Made by a program: the position numbers and the translations under genes. The notes under the pieces were generated by a model. That model was given only the letters and a program-made list of their open reading frames with translations. It ran no database searches and had not been told where the DNA came from. DNA of 64,000 bases. It comes from Desulfobacterales bacterium. Its GTDB lineage: Bacteria > Desulfobacterota > Desulfobacteria > Desulfobacterales > JADGBH01. Positions 9,874-17,444 of this stretch are shown here, piece after piece; position 1 is the first letter of the stretch; each line of letters starts with the position of its first letter. Where the stretch lies: the NCBI GenBank assembly GCA_015231595.1, contig JADGBH010000002.1:1-64000 (forward strand), read 5' to 3'.

Positions 9874-11766
9874 TTGAATAAAGCGCAAGAAATATCATCT
9901 ACTGAAAAGCTATTAAACTTTATAAGGAGAAAGCAAAATAGCCCTAAAGACCCATTAATTGATGAAACTTCTAAAAAAGAAGAAAAGAAAAGTGATTCAA
10001 TTATAAATTTAAATGTCTTTAATAAAAATTTAACAATTGGAATTGTTATTGGCTACAAATTTTTAACCCTTACACTAACTTCGTCTTCAAAAAGTGGAAA
10101 AAAACTTCTTGATTATAAAAAATTTTTTTATGACCAAGGAATGACAAAAGAAAGTAAAGAGTTTCCAACTTTTTTAAAAAAAGCTCTAAGCAGTTTTCAT
10201 AAAGCCTATAAAAACATAGATATTTGGACAACAATTGCATCAACAGGCGCTGAAACACGCTACCTTAAAATACCTAAACTTCCTTCTAATCAAGTGGCTA
10301 ATGCTGTTTTTTGGACATACAAAAAAGAAGTAAATTTTAATGAAAATGAAACTATATTTGACTATGATTTTGTTGGAGATGTAATTGATGAAGGCGTAAA
10401 GAAGTCTGAAATTATTGGAATTTCATTGCCTAATACTGAAGTTTTTAAAACTAAAGAGCTTTTTGAGAAAGCTCATATACCCCTTAAAGGAATATCTATA
10501 GTAGTTTTTTCTATACAAAATCTTTTCAGGTCTAAATGGCTTAATACTGATTCAAATAATGCATGCGTTCTATTTATAGGCCAAGACTGGTCGAGAATAG
10601 ACGTGTTTTCAAGGAATTCTCTGGTTCTATCAAGGGACATAAAGACAGGCATGAACAGTATGATAGAATCCATACGAGAAGAAATGGGGGAAAAGAAAAA
10701 AAGAGTTTTTCCTAAGCCTGGCCTTGATTATGACGTTGAACCTGAAGTTATTGAATCCGCAACAAATATTAGTTATGACGACTCAAAAAAAATATTTTTT
10801 GATCTTTTAAAGGGTGAAAAAAATTTCGAGGTTGATGGATTTAAACATGAATTTACTCAAGAAGATATTTTTGAAACAGTACTTCCTGGGCTTGAACGTC
10901 TAGTGCGCCAAATGGATAGGTCTTTTGAACATTTTTTAATGCATCATAAAATGGGAGCCATTGGCAAAATATATATCACAGGACCTGTTGGAAATTACAA
11001 ACGATTAGTAGATTATATAGGAGAGCAATTAGGAATACCCATATTTAATCTTGACGCTTTATCCGGCTACTCAAAGGAAGAAAACCTTGATTGGTCAAAG
11101 ATAGACGAATTTACGCCTTCTATTGGGATATCCCTTTCAAATAATGCCTATACTCCTAATTTTATTTATACCTATAAAGAAAAACAAGATTTAGAAAAAT
11201 TTAAAAAAGCTAATTTAATGATTTTTTTAATTTTTTTATCTATTATGTCCCTATGTTTCTGCATGTTTTTATGGCAAGGGTATCAAATTTCTCAAAAAAA
11301 AGAAATAATAACATCATTGGATAGAAAGCTTGAGGAATATGTTCCGAGGGTTGACGAAAACATGGTTCTTATGCTAATGCTTCAATCGGAAAAAAATAAA
11401 AAAAGTATTAAAGAAAGGGCAAACAATTATAAAGCAGTTGCACTAATTTCTGAACTTTCTTCCATTACTCCTGAAAATATTAAACTAATAAATTTATCTG
11501 CCGAGCTTAAGCAACGAAAAGATAATGAATCAACAGAACATGAAGAAAATAATGAATCGGAAGAAAATAATGAAGAAACCCATTTAGTCATATTAGAAGG
11601 TATTGTAAGCGAAGAAAGTTTAAAAATAGAATCAGCTCTTGCTGGATATTTAATAAAATTAAATTCATCGCCTCTATTTAAAAGAGTCTTTATAAAAAAT
11701 AGAGAAAACGAGGTATTAGGTGGAAAGGATGTGCTAAGATTTACAGCACAACTTGAAATTAATTAA
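9874..11766 (+). CDS. PilM-PilN fusion (GspL-like) pilus/secretion assembly protein
   Basis: The 630-residue protein starts at a TTG preceded by AAGGAAA. Residues about 45-430 fit the actin-like PilM/GspL cytoplasmic fold (TIASTGAETRYLKIPKL, VFWTYKKEV, ITGPVGNYKRLVDYIGEQLG). A single TM helix follows at about 447-468, then a coiled, ferredoxin-like PilN-type periplasmic domain with an acidic EEN-rich insert. PilM and PilN are separate genes in many type IV pilus loci; here they form one bitopic protein as in GspL. It precedes PilO-like, PilP-like and secretin genes on the same strand, so it should form the inner-membrane alignment platform. Confidence 0.75.
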   Translation: MNKAQEISSTEKLLNFIRRKQNSPKDPLIDETSKKEEKKSDSIINLNVFNKNLTIGIVIGYKFLTLTLTSSSKSGKKLLDYKKFFYDQGMTKESKEFPTFLKKALSSFHKAYKNIDIWTTIASTGAETRYLKIPKLPSNQVANAVFWTYKKEVNFNENETIFDYDFVGDVIDEGVKKSEIIGISLPNTEVFKTKELFEKAHIPLKGISIVVFSIQNLFRSKWLNTDSNNACVLFIGQDWSRIDVFSRNSLVLSRDIKTGMNSMIESIREEMGEKKKRVFPKPGLDYDVEPEVIESATNISYDDSKKIFFDLLKGEKNFEVDGFKHEFTQEDIFETVLPGLERLVRQMDRSFEHFLMHHKMGAIGKIYITGPVGNYKRLVDYIGEQLGIPIFNLDALSGYSKEENLDWSKIDEFTPSIGISLSNNAYTPNFIYTYKEKQDLEKFKKANLMIFLIFLSIMSLCFCMFLWQGYQISQKKEIITSLDRKLEEYVPRVDENMVLMLMLQSEKNKKSIKERANNYKAVALISELSSITPENIKLINLSAELKQRKDNESTEHEENNESEENNEETHLVILEGIVSEESLKIESALAGYLIKLNSSPLFKRVFIKNRENEVLGGKDVLRFTAQLEIN

Positions 11767-11782
11767 TGAATAGTGAATACTA

Positions 11783-12310
11783 ATGAAAATTGGCGAATCA
11801 GAAAAAAAAAATCTTCCATTTTTTCTTATATGTGCTGGCGGAATAGTTATATTAATATTAATTGGAATTATTCCAAATAATAATAAATTGTATATGCTGG
11901 ACACAGAGATTGCAAAGAAAAAAAACGAAATTCAAACTCAAGAATTTTTATTTCCAATTTATACCGATATAATTAAAACAAATCCTAAAAAAGATTTAGA
12001 AGGACTCCCTTTTCAAGAAAAAAAAAATATGCCTGAGTCTGAAATAGCAGATATTCCAAAAATTTTCAGTAAATTAGCTGAAGAATTTAATATCAAACTT
12101 AAAAGTGTTAATCCTGACCCTAATACATTAGACAAAAAAAACAAATTACTCGCAGTTCATATTGATTTAGAAGGAAAATTTTTTGATTATCGAAATTTTT
12201 TAATAAAGTTAATCGGTATCCCATATTTAGAATTTGTTGAAAATATTCAAGTAAATGTATTAAATGACAATTTGAATATGAATATAAAACTATGGCTGAC
12301 TATTGAATAG
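11783..12310 (+). CDS. PilO/GspM-like assembly protein
   Basis: A 175-residue bitopic protein. A short cytoplasmic N-terminus and one TM helix (about 15-32, FFLICAGGIVILILIGI) precede a coiled-coil (residues about 40-65) and a ferredoxin-like periplasmic domain ending LKLWLTIE-like. Size, topology and position between the PilM/N fusion and the PilP-like gene identify it as the PilO/GspM partner, which dimerises with PilN. Sequence identity to the family is low and the call depends on topology and context. Gene spacing is 16 bp upstream and 14 bp downstream. Confidence 0.65.
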   Translation: MKIGESEKKNLPFFLICAGGIVILILIGIIPNNNKLYMLDTEIAKKKNEIQTQEFLFPIYTDIIKTNPKKDLEGLPFQEKKNMPESEIADIPKIFSKLAEEFNIKLKSVNPDPNTLDKKNKLLAVHIDLEGKFFDYRNFLIKLIGIPYLEFVENIQVNVLNDNLNMNIKLWLTIE

Positions 12311-12324
12311 ATTCGGAGTAATAA

Positions 12325-12807
12325 ATGGGAAAAAGAGAAAAAATAATAGTCATTTTTGCTGGACTTGCCGTTGTATATTTTATTTTTGACCTTTTATTTT
12401 TTTCTGGAAAAAAAGCTGTAAGCACTATTTCAGGAAATACTGAAGATTTAAATAATTTTGTTTCTGAACTAAGCGGTAAAATAGGGGCTGAAACTTTTTC
12501 AAAGTCGGATATGTATGTCCTAAAAATGGCAATAACAACTTGGAACAAGAATCCTTTTATAAAATCTTTGCCTTCTGTTATTAAAGAAGAAAGAACAGAT
12601 GAAACAGATAAAAAACAAGAATTAATTTTTATTTATTCAGGCTATATTCAGGCTGGAAATGACATTATCGCTATAATAAATGGAATGGAATATCAAGAAA
12701 ATGATATTCTAAGGGAAACAAGTTATATCGTAAAAAGCATATCCCCAAATATCGTTATTATTGATACAGGACAAAAACAAATTTTTTTGCCTTTTGAGGA
12801 AGAATAA
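12325..12807 (+). CDS. PilP/GspB-like periplasmic linker protein
   Basis: 160 residues with an N-terminal TM anchor (about 7-27). The C-terminal third (IAIINGMEYQENDIL, then IVIIDTGQKQIFLPF) has the small beta-domain pattern of PilP, GspC-HR and GspB proteins that contact the secretin's N-terminal domains. It lies directly before the secretin gene (29 bp gap). A GspB-like identity would fit the ExeA/GspA-like ATPase further downstream, because GspA and GspB act together in secretin assembly. The exact family assignment is uncertain. Confidence 0.6.
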   Translation: MGKREKIIVIFAGLAVVYFIFDLLFFSGKKAVSTISGNTEDLNNFVSELSGKIGAETFSKSDMYVLKMAITTWNKNPFIKSLPSVIKEERTDETDKKQELIFIYSGYIQAGNDIIAIINGMEYQENDILRETSYIVKSISPNIVIIDTGQKQIFLPFEEE

Positions 12808-12836
12808 AAAATCGCAACTCTAATTAAGGGGTTTTT

Positions 12837-14378
12837 ATGGTAATTGGCAATAGATTTCTATTAATCATTATAACTATTTTAATTATTTTATTTTATTACG
12901 GATGCTCTTCAAAAAAGCCTGATTTAAAGTCTCCTTTTTTAGATAAATGGGAAATAATGGCAAAAGAATCAAAGGGATTTTCTCCAGGCTCAAGCAAACG
13001 AGTCATTGATCTGCCACAAGAAGAAAAAAAAATATTTTCTGAAGTAAAAGAAAATCCAGATGATTCGCTTCCGACTGAAAAAATAACTCTTCGAATGCAT
13101 AATGTTGATGTCGCTGTTCTTCTTAGAGCTCTTTCCAAATTTGCTGACCAAAATATTATTATAAACGAAAAAGTAATTGGAAAAATTAATATTAACGTAA
13201 AAGACAGCCCCTGGAAGGAAGTTTTTTTAGGTATTTTAAAAACTCAAGGTTTAAGCTATGTTAGGGAAGGAAGTATTTTAAGAATATTAACTGCCGATGA
13301 TTTGGAACAAGAAATAAAAAAGCAGGCTCAAAAATTAGATTTAACTATGACAGAACCTCTTTTAAATAAAGTAGTTTATGTGGATTATGCTGATTCAGCA
13401 AAACTTAAAGACATTCTTGAAAAAATGCTTATAAAAAAGAAAGATGGCGCTCCTTATGGCGCTATCATGGTGGATGCCCATACAAATGCAATCATCATTG
13501 AAGCTATCGAAAAGGATGTAAAAAAAATGATGCTGCTGATAAGGGAGCTTGATAAACCAACAAATCAAATATTTATAGAGGCTCATATTGTCGAAGCAAG
13601 TAAAGATACTGCAAGAGACCTCGGCATTCAATGGGGAGGCTTATACCATAAACTCGGAGACGGCAACAATTTTTGGATAACTCCAGGTGCAAATAGTAAT
13701 GGCATTCTTGGAAACCCTATAATGGAAGATATGACTGATGATGAAGGCAATGTTACAGGAAGACGAGGATCTAAAATAAATCCGAGTTCAGGCATGGCAA
13801 TCAATTTTCCAGCATCAATTTCAGGCTCAGGTTTATATCTTGGATATGCCGCTGAATATTCCGGGAAAAATATACTTGCTATCCAGCTTTCAGCTCTCCA
13901 GACTCAAGGCAAATTAAACATATTATCAAAGCCTTCTATTACTACTATGGATAATCAAACTGCTGTTATTGAAAGTGGGAGAAAAGTTCCGGTTAAAACA
14001 ATTAAAGACGGAGAAACCCAGATTGAATACATCCCTGTTGTTTTAAGGCTTGAAGTAAATACCCATGTAATTGACGATAAAACAATAAAATTAGAAATTA
14101 TAACTAACAAAGATGAAATCGATCTATCGAATGCTGTTGATGGAAATCCTTTAATTATAACTAAAAAAGCCACAACTAACGTAATACTATTCGATGGCCA
14201 AACAACAGTTATTGGAGGCTTAAATAAAGAGATCGAATCAAAAGCAGAATACGGAATTCCATTTTTAATGAATATTCCTTTAATTGGAGCTCTTTTTAGA
14301 AGCAATTCTAATAGAAATAACATGGAAGAAGTATTAATATTCATTACGCCGCATATATTAAAAAAACAAAACAGTTAG
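12837..14378 (+). CDS. Secretin lipoprotein (PilQ/MshL/GspD family)
   Basis: Outer-membrane secretin of 513 residues. The N-terminus is a lipoprotein signal with a candidate lipobox ending YYGC (Cys23). Residues about 85-165 are the STN/N0 domain (LRMHNVDVAVLLRALSKFADQNI). N1-like repeats follow, with VDAHTNAIIIEA and IFIEAHIVEAS. The secretin core has TLSKPSIT-like (LSKPSITTMDNQTAVIESG) and the closing VLIFITPHIL. It is relatively short, as in MshL-type secretins. It is the last gene of the pilM/N-O-P-Q set before the kinase pseudogene and cassette array. Confidence 0.9.
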   Translation: MVIGNRFLLIIITILIILFYYGCSSKKPDLKSPFLDKWEIMAKESKGFSPGSSKRVIDLPQEEKKIFSEVKENPDDSLPTEKITLRMHNVDVAVLLRALSKFADQNIIINEKVIGKININVKDSPWKEVFLGILKTQGLSYVREGSILRILTADDLEQEIKKQAQKLDLTMTEPLLNKVVYVDYADSAKLKDILEKMLIKKKDGAPYGAIMVDAHTNAIIIEAIEKDVKKMMLLIRELDKPTNQIFIEAHIVEASKDTARDLGIQWGGLYHKLGDGNNFWITPGANSNGILGNPIMEDMTDDEGNVTGRRGSKINPSSGMAINFPASISGSGLYLGYAAEYSGKNILAIQLSALQTQGKLNILSKPSITTMDNQTAVIESGRKVPVKTIKDGETQIEYIPVVLRLEVNTHVIDDKTIKLEIITNKDEIDLSNAVDGNPLIITKKATTNVILFDGQTTVIGGLNKEIESKAEYGIPFLMNIPLIGALFRSNSNRNNMEEVLIFITPHILKKQNS

Positions 14379-14424
14379 AATACTATTAAATTACTAAAAG
14401 TATTTATTATTGGAGCGATTTGTA

Positions 14425-14953
14425 ATGCGCTATCAACGATTCAATATAGAAAACTTACTGCATAAAAGCGATTATTATAAAATTTATACCTCGCTGTATC
14501 TCCCCTAACATAAAAAGGTGATTGTCAAGGAGCCTCTGGATCAGTCTCTAAACTCGTGACTGCCGCACGGCTTTCCAATGAGTTTGAGATGGGTAAAGCA
14601 TTTGAGCATGGAAATATCGTTCGCTACCTTGATTTTATAAAATAAGACGCACAGGTTTACCTGGTCAGCGAGTATTTTGAACCAACAAACCTGAAAGATT
14701 ATATTCCGGAAAAGGGCTTGGAAATTGAATCGTTTTTGATAATTTCAAAACAAATAAACGAAAGCCTGGCGGAAATTCATAGTAAAAACATTATCCACCA
14801 ATTAAGCCCTCCAATATTCTAATCAATCCGGAAACACGGCAAGTCAAAATTATTAACTTCAGCCGCTCTACCCATGATTATGAGATCAAAAGCAATATTC
14901 GTCCTTTCATGGATTCAATTGCCTATATTTCACCGGAACTAAGAATTATTTAA
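14425..14953 (+). pseudogene. Degenerate Ser/Thr kinase domain fragment of a trifunctional kinase/ATPase/histidine kinase family
   Basis: Translation across frames recovers a kinase N-lobe and C-lobe: MRYQRFNIENLLHKSDYYKI, then LSNEFEMGKAFEHGNIVRYL, then VYLVSEYFEPTNLKDYI, then NESLAEIHSKNIIHQLSPPN, then ILINPETRQVKIINFSRST and DSIAYISPEL. It matches the N-terminus of the 1857-residue protein encoded at 37.4-42.9 kb. Lesions are visible: in-frame stops at 14506, 14557 and 14643, a frame change near 14556 and another near 14812, and a stop at 14951. Everything C-terminal to the kinase lobe is missing. The HRD-equivalent reads HQL and the DFG-equivalent NFS. Confidence 0.85.
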
Positions 14954-15014
14954 AATAAATATTGATTATAAAAAATAAATAGAATATTTCTTTTTTGTAG
15001 ATGTTAATAATTAG

Positions 15015-15052
15015 TTTCTGTTTAATACCAAAATTTTCATATTAAACAGAAA
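15015..15052. repeat. Perfect 13-bp inverted repeat next to the cassette junction
   Basis: TTTCTGTTTAATA at 15015-15027 is exactly repeated in inverse at 15040-15052, with a 12-base loop. It lies 20 bp before the first cassette boundary. There is no downstream T-run on the plus strand, so it is not an obvious terminator. It lacks the R'' and R' boxes of an attC site. Confidence 0.6.
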
Positions 15053-15071
15053 AAAAACTGTATAATCAATG

Positions 15072-15078
15072 GTTAGGC
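15072..15078 (+). other. Left boundary of integron cassette array (GTTAGGC core site)
   Basis: GTTAGGC fits the integron core consensus GTTRRRY, with recombination expected between G and TT (15072/15073). It is the exact reverse complement of the R'' box GCCTAAC at the end of the first cassette (15642-15648), as expected when a circular cassette has been opened at its own attC. No integrase gene or recognisable attI lies upstream, so this may be a secondary insertion site or a remnant attI. Confidence 0.8.
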
Positions 15079-15107
15079 CAATATTCTCAAACCGTAAGGA
15101 CTTAGTT

Positions 15108-15638
15108 TTGTCAGAAATAATAGGAAAAATATTCTCCGAACTCATTGGCAAACCCTCTTGGAATGTTAAAAAAGGGCATGGATCATTCATCACATTCGAA
15201 TTTGGTAAACCATTCGTTGAAATAGGGGAAGTTTTTGAAACTTCGATGCCATTTAAATTTACTTATCAAAGTAGGCATTCATATGTTCATGGTGAATGGC
15301 ATCTTTGGATATATATGTGTAATTGGATAGTATCCTATAAAGATAATGAAATTTGTCATTCTGAGTCAGAAGATTTGGAAATACACAGAGCTTGTGGATT
15401 TCTAAATGGCCAAAGCATTAAATCTGTGTCCTTAAATCCAGACGGGAGTACATGTTTCCTTTTTGATTTGAACGGCTGTTTACTTACAATTCCCTATGCT
15501 GAAGAAACTGAGCCAAATGATACATGGCTATTGTATCGTCCTGATAATAAAGTATTTTCATTACGTTCAGACCAGCATTATTGTTATAGTCATAAAAACA
15601 GTGAGTCGGAAGATGAAAAATATTATAAATTAAAGTAA
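15108..15638 (+). CDS. Cassette 1: hypothetical protein (176 aa)
   Basis: An ATG at 15069 is in frame but lies outside the cassette, 4 bases before the GTTAGGC junction. The cassette's own start is more likely the TTG at 15108, with TAAGGA at 15095-15100. The product begins SEIIGKIFSELIGKPSWNVK and continues GHGSFITFEFGKP. It is soluble, rich in aromatic residues, with GEWHLWIYMCNWIV in the middle and LNPDGSTCFLFDLNG near the end, and looks mainly beta. I recognise no named family. Its stop lies 3 bases before the attC R'' box, the usual one-gene cassette layout. Confidence 0.75.
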   Translation: MSEIIGKIFSELIGKPSWNVKKGHGSFITFEFGKPFVEIGEVFETSMPFKFTYQSRHSYVHGEWHLWIYMCNWIVSYKDNEICHSESEDLEIHRACGFLNGQSIKSVSLNPDGSTCFLFDLNGCLLTIPYAEETEPNDTWLLYRPDNKVFSLRSDQHYCYSHKNSESEDEKYYKLK

Positions 15639-15641
15639 TTA

Positions 15642-15764
15642 GCCTAACAACCGCATGCACTCGGACCCGGAAAGCTCGCGGCTTCAAAGGTTCAGGCTCA
15701 CCGCGGCTTTCGCATCGGCGAAATGGCTGACGGCTTTCCGGGCCGGTGATGCGGGGCGTTATAT
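15642..15764 (+). other. attC recombination site 1 (123 bp)
   Basis: R'' is GCCTAAC (15642-15648) and R' is GTTATAT (15758-15764). The arms between them pair: CCGCATGCACTCGGACCCGG on the left matches GGCTTTCCGGGCCGGTGATG on the right with unpaired extra bases, as in attC hairpins. It is much richer in G+C than the host. Cleavage is expected at 15758/15759. Confidence 0.88.
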
Positions 15765-15766
15765 TT

Positions 15767-16075
15767 ATGAAAGAATCGGTCAAAAAGTCATCAGTTAAGA
15801 TATCAATATTTGTATATTTTATGATACTTCTATCGACCTTTTTCATGCCTGCAATTCAAGGAAGTTTTGTTCCGATATTTGGCGTATTATGTTCTTTTGC
15901 TGTGGTTCCAATAATAGCCGGATCAAAAAAAATTAAAATTTTTGGAGTAGTTCTATTGGTTTTAGCGGTTGCGTTACTCATAAATGACTACTTAATGGGA
16001 AAAAAAAACGAAGCTTATTTTAGAAAAAATATTGAAAGAGCGATAGATACTGGAAATTCAAATAGCAAAATATAA
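15767..16075 (+). CDS. Cassette 2: small membrane protein (102 aa)
   Basis: The chosen ATG at 15767 begins 8 bases into the cassette; the longer in-frame starts at 15746 and 15749 lie inside attC1 and are not credible. The protein is basic at the start (KESVKKSSVK) and has three hydrophobic helices (about residues 13-30, 35-50 and 56-74), then a charged tail. No family is recognised. The TAA stop overlaps the R'' box of the next attC. Function is unknown; small membrane proteins are common integron cassette products. Confidence 0.65.
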   Translation: MKESVKKSSVKISIFVYFMILLSTFFMPAIQGSFVPIFGVLCSFAVVPIIAGSKKIKIFGVVLLVLAVALLINDYLMGKKNEAYFRKNIERAIDTGNSNSKI

Positions 16076-16172
16076 CAACAGAATTCAGCCAATACAAAAA
16101 GCCGGTGGAATTTTGTACAAAATTGAAATGCCTTGTTCGGCTTTTTGTATTGGCTGATTCTGGGCGTTGGGC
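16070..16172 (+). other. attC recombination site 2 (103 bp)
   Basis: R'' is ATATAAC (16070-16076), the exact reverse complement of GTTATAT where cassette 2 begins. R' is GTTGGGC (16166-16172), fitting GTTRRRY. The long arms pair almost perfectly (TCAGCCAATACAAAAAGCCG against CGGCTTTTTGTATTGGCTGA), with an extra unpaired T on the left arm. Cleavage is expected at 16166/16167. Confidence 0.92.
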
Positions 16173-16190
16173 ATTAAAAAAGGATGCAAA

Positions 16191-17294
16191 ATGGCAATCA
16201 CTAATCACATTGAAAAAGTTCGGCAGGGCCTGCGGGAAGGCAGATTTACTTCAGAAGCGGCTGTTTCGCAGGGAATACTTTTGCCAGCTTTGCATGCGCT
16301 GGGATGGCCAGTTTTTGATACATCAATCGTAATTCCAGAATTTTCGGTTGAAGGCCGACGTGTCGATTACGCATTATGCCATCCTGAAAACAGACCATCG
16401 GTATTCATCGAGGTCAAGAAGGTGGGATTATCCGAAGGCGCAGATCGACAGTTATTCGAATATGCTTTCCATCTTGGCGTGCCGATGGCGATCCTTACGG
16501 ACGGTCAAGAGTGGAGTTTTTACCTTCCTGGTGAGCAAGGCCGTTACGACGAACGCAGAGTTTATAAACTTGATCTTCTGGAACGTGATATTGCCGAGGC
16601 AAAAAGCAGACTTGACAGATATTTGAGCTACAGCAATGTCTGTTCAGGCGCTGCTTTAAAGTCTGCACGTTCAGATTATCAGAATGTAGCACGTGTCCGA
16701 ATTATCGAAACGAATTTTCCTAAAGCATGGGAAGCTTTGCTTAAAGATCAGGATTCATTGTTGTTGGAGCTGCTGGCTGAGAAAGTTGAAGACCTTTGCG
16801 GGTATAAACCTGATTTAGATGTCTGCAGTCAATTTCTGGAAATGCAAATTCAGAACAACAAAAATATTGAAAAATATGAAGTTGGGAAAAAACCTCCTAT
16901 TAAACAGACGAAGCAATTCGCTCCTGCAACCAGCACAATGCAACCTCGAACTGTTGATAATTTCAATTTTATATTCAAGGGACAAGAATTTCCTGCTCGT
17001 TCGGCGCGAGAGGTTATGACAAAACTTTTCCAACTGCTGTCTCAAGAGGATAGCGGATTTCTTGAGAGATTTGCATCACGTAAACATGGCAAGAAAAGGC
17101 GGTATCTTGCAAGGGACAAACATGATCTCTACCCCGGTCGACCTGATCTGGCAGAACAGCACTCTGTTGAAGTTGTAACAGGATGGTGGCTTGGTACTAA
17201 TTATAGCCGTCGAAACATACAGGATATAATCGAATTGGCACTTGAAGTTGCTGGGCCACAAACGCGCAATGCAACCAAAGCAAATGTATTGTGA
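16191..17294 (+). CDS. Cassette 3: solitary HsdR_N-type restriction nuclease-like protein
   Basis: The 367-residue product starts at the ATG at 16191 with AAAAGGA upstream; an in-frame TTG at 16167 falls inside attC2. The N-terminal half is the HSDR_N PD-(D/E)xK nuclease fold: EAAVSQGILLPALHALGWPV, then EGRRVDYALCH (Asp), FIEVKKVG (E-x-K), QLFEYAFHLGVPMAILTDGQ. The C-terminal part (residues about 255-365, KGQEFPARSAREVMTKLFQL to GWWLGTNYSRRNIQDII) is a separate domain I cannot name. No HsdM or HsdS is nearby, nor a helicase motor in the protein, so it is not a normal type I enzyme. Base composition is visibly richer in G+C than the host genes. Confidence 0.85.
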   Translation: MAITNHIEKVRQGLREGRFTSEAAVSQGILLPALHALGWPVFDTSIVIPEFSVEGRRVDYALCHPENRPSVFIEVKKVGLSEGADRQLFEYAFHLGVPMAILTDGQEWSFYLPGEQGRYDERRVYKLDLLERDIAEAKSRLDRYLSYSNVCSGAALKSARSDYQNVARVRIIETNFPKAWEALLKDQDSLLLELLAEKVEDLCGYKPDLDVCSQFLEMQIQNNKNIEKYEVGKKPPIKQTKQFAPATSTMQPRTVDNFNFIFKGQEFPARSAREVMTKLFQLLSQEDSGFLERFASRKHGKKRRYLARDKHDLYPGRPDLAEQHSVEVVTGWWLGTNYSRRNIQDIIELALEVAGPQTRNATKANVL

Positions 17295-17300
17295 TTACTT

Positions 17301-17371
17301 GCCCAACAAATCACTGCACTGAATTTTTACTCCGCTGCGCTCCGTAAAAACCAGTGAGTTCAACGTTAAAT
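17301..17371 (+). other. attC recombination site 3 (71 bp) and right boundary of the array
   Basis: R'' is GCCCAAC (17301-17307), the exact reverse complement of GTTGGGC at the start of cassette 3. R' is GTTAAAT (17365-17371), fitting GTTRRRY. Short arms (CACTGAATTTTTAC against GTAAAAACCAGTG) enclose a TCCGCTGCGCTCC loop. After this the sequence returns to AT-rich host DNA leading to the ExeA-like gene. Confidence 0.88.
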
Positions 17372-17444
17372 TTAAAAGAGACCGAATATGAAAAAAAAAG
17401 TTAATAGCTTGTGAAAAAATAAAATTTATTATTTTTATAATACT

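Noticed and set aside
15015..15052. A fourth attC site or a terminator before cassette 1
   Set aside because: The inverted repeat lacks RYYYAAC and GTTRRRY boxes at the right distance and has no plus-strand T-run after the stem.
15746..15766. Upstream GTG/ATG starts for the cassette 2 gene
   Set aside because: They lie inside attC1 and would not travel with the cassette; the ATG at 15767 is the first start within it.
16167..16190. TTG start at 16167 for the HsdR_N-like gene
   Set aside because: It overlaps the R' box of attC2; the ATG at 16191 has an AAAAGGA and matches the start of the domain.
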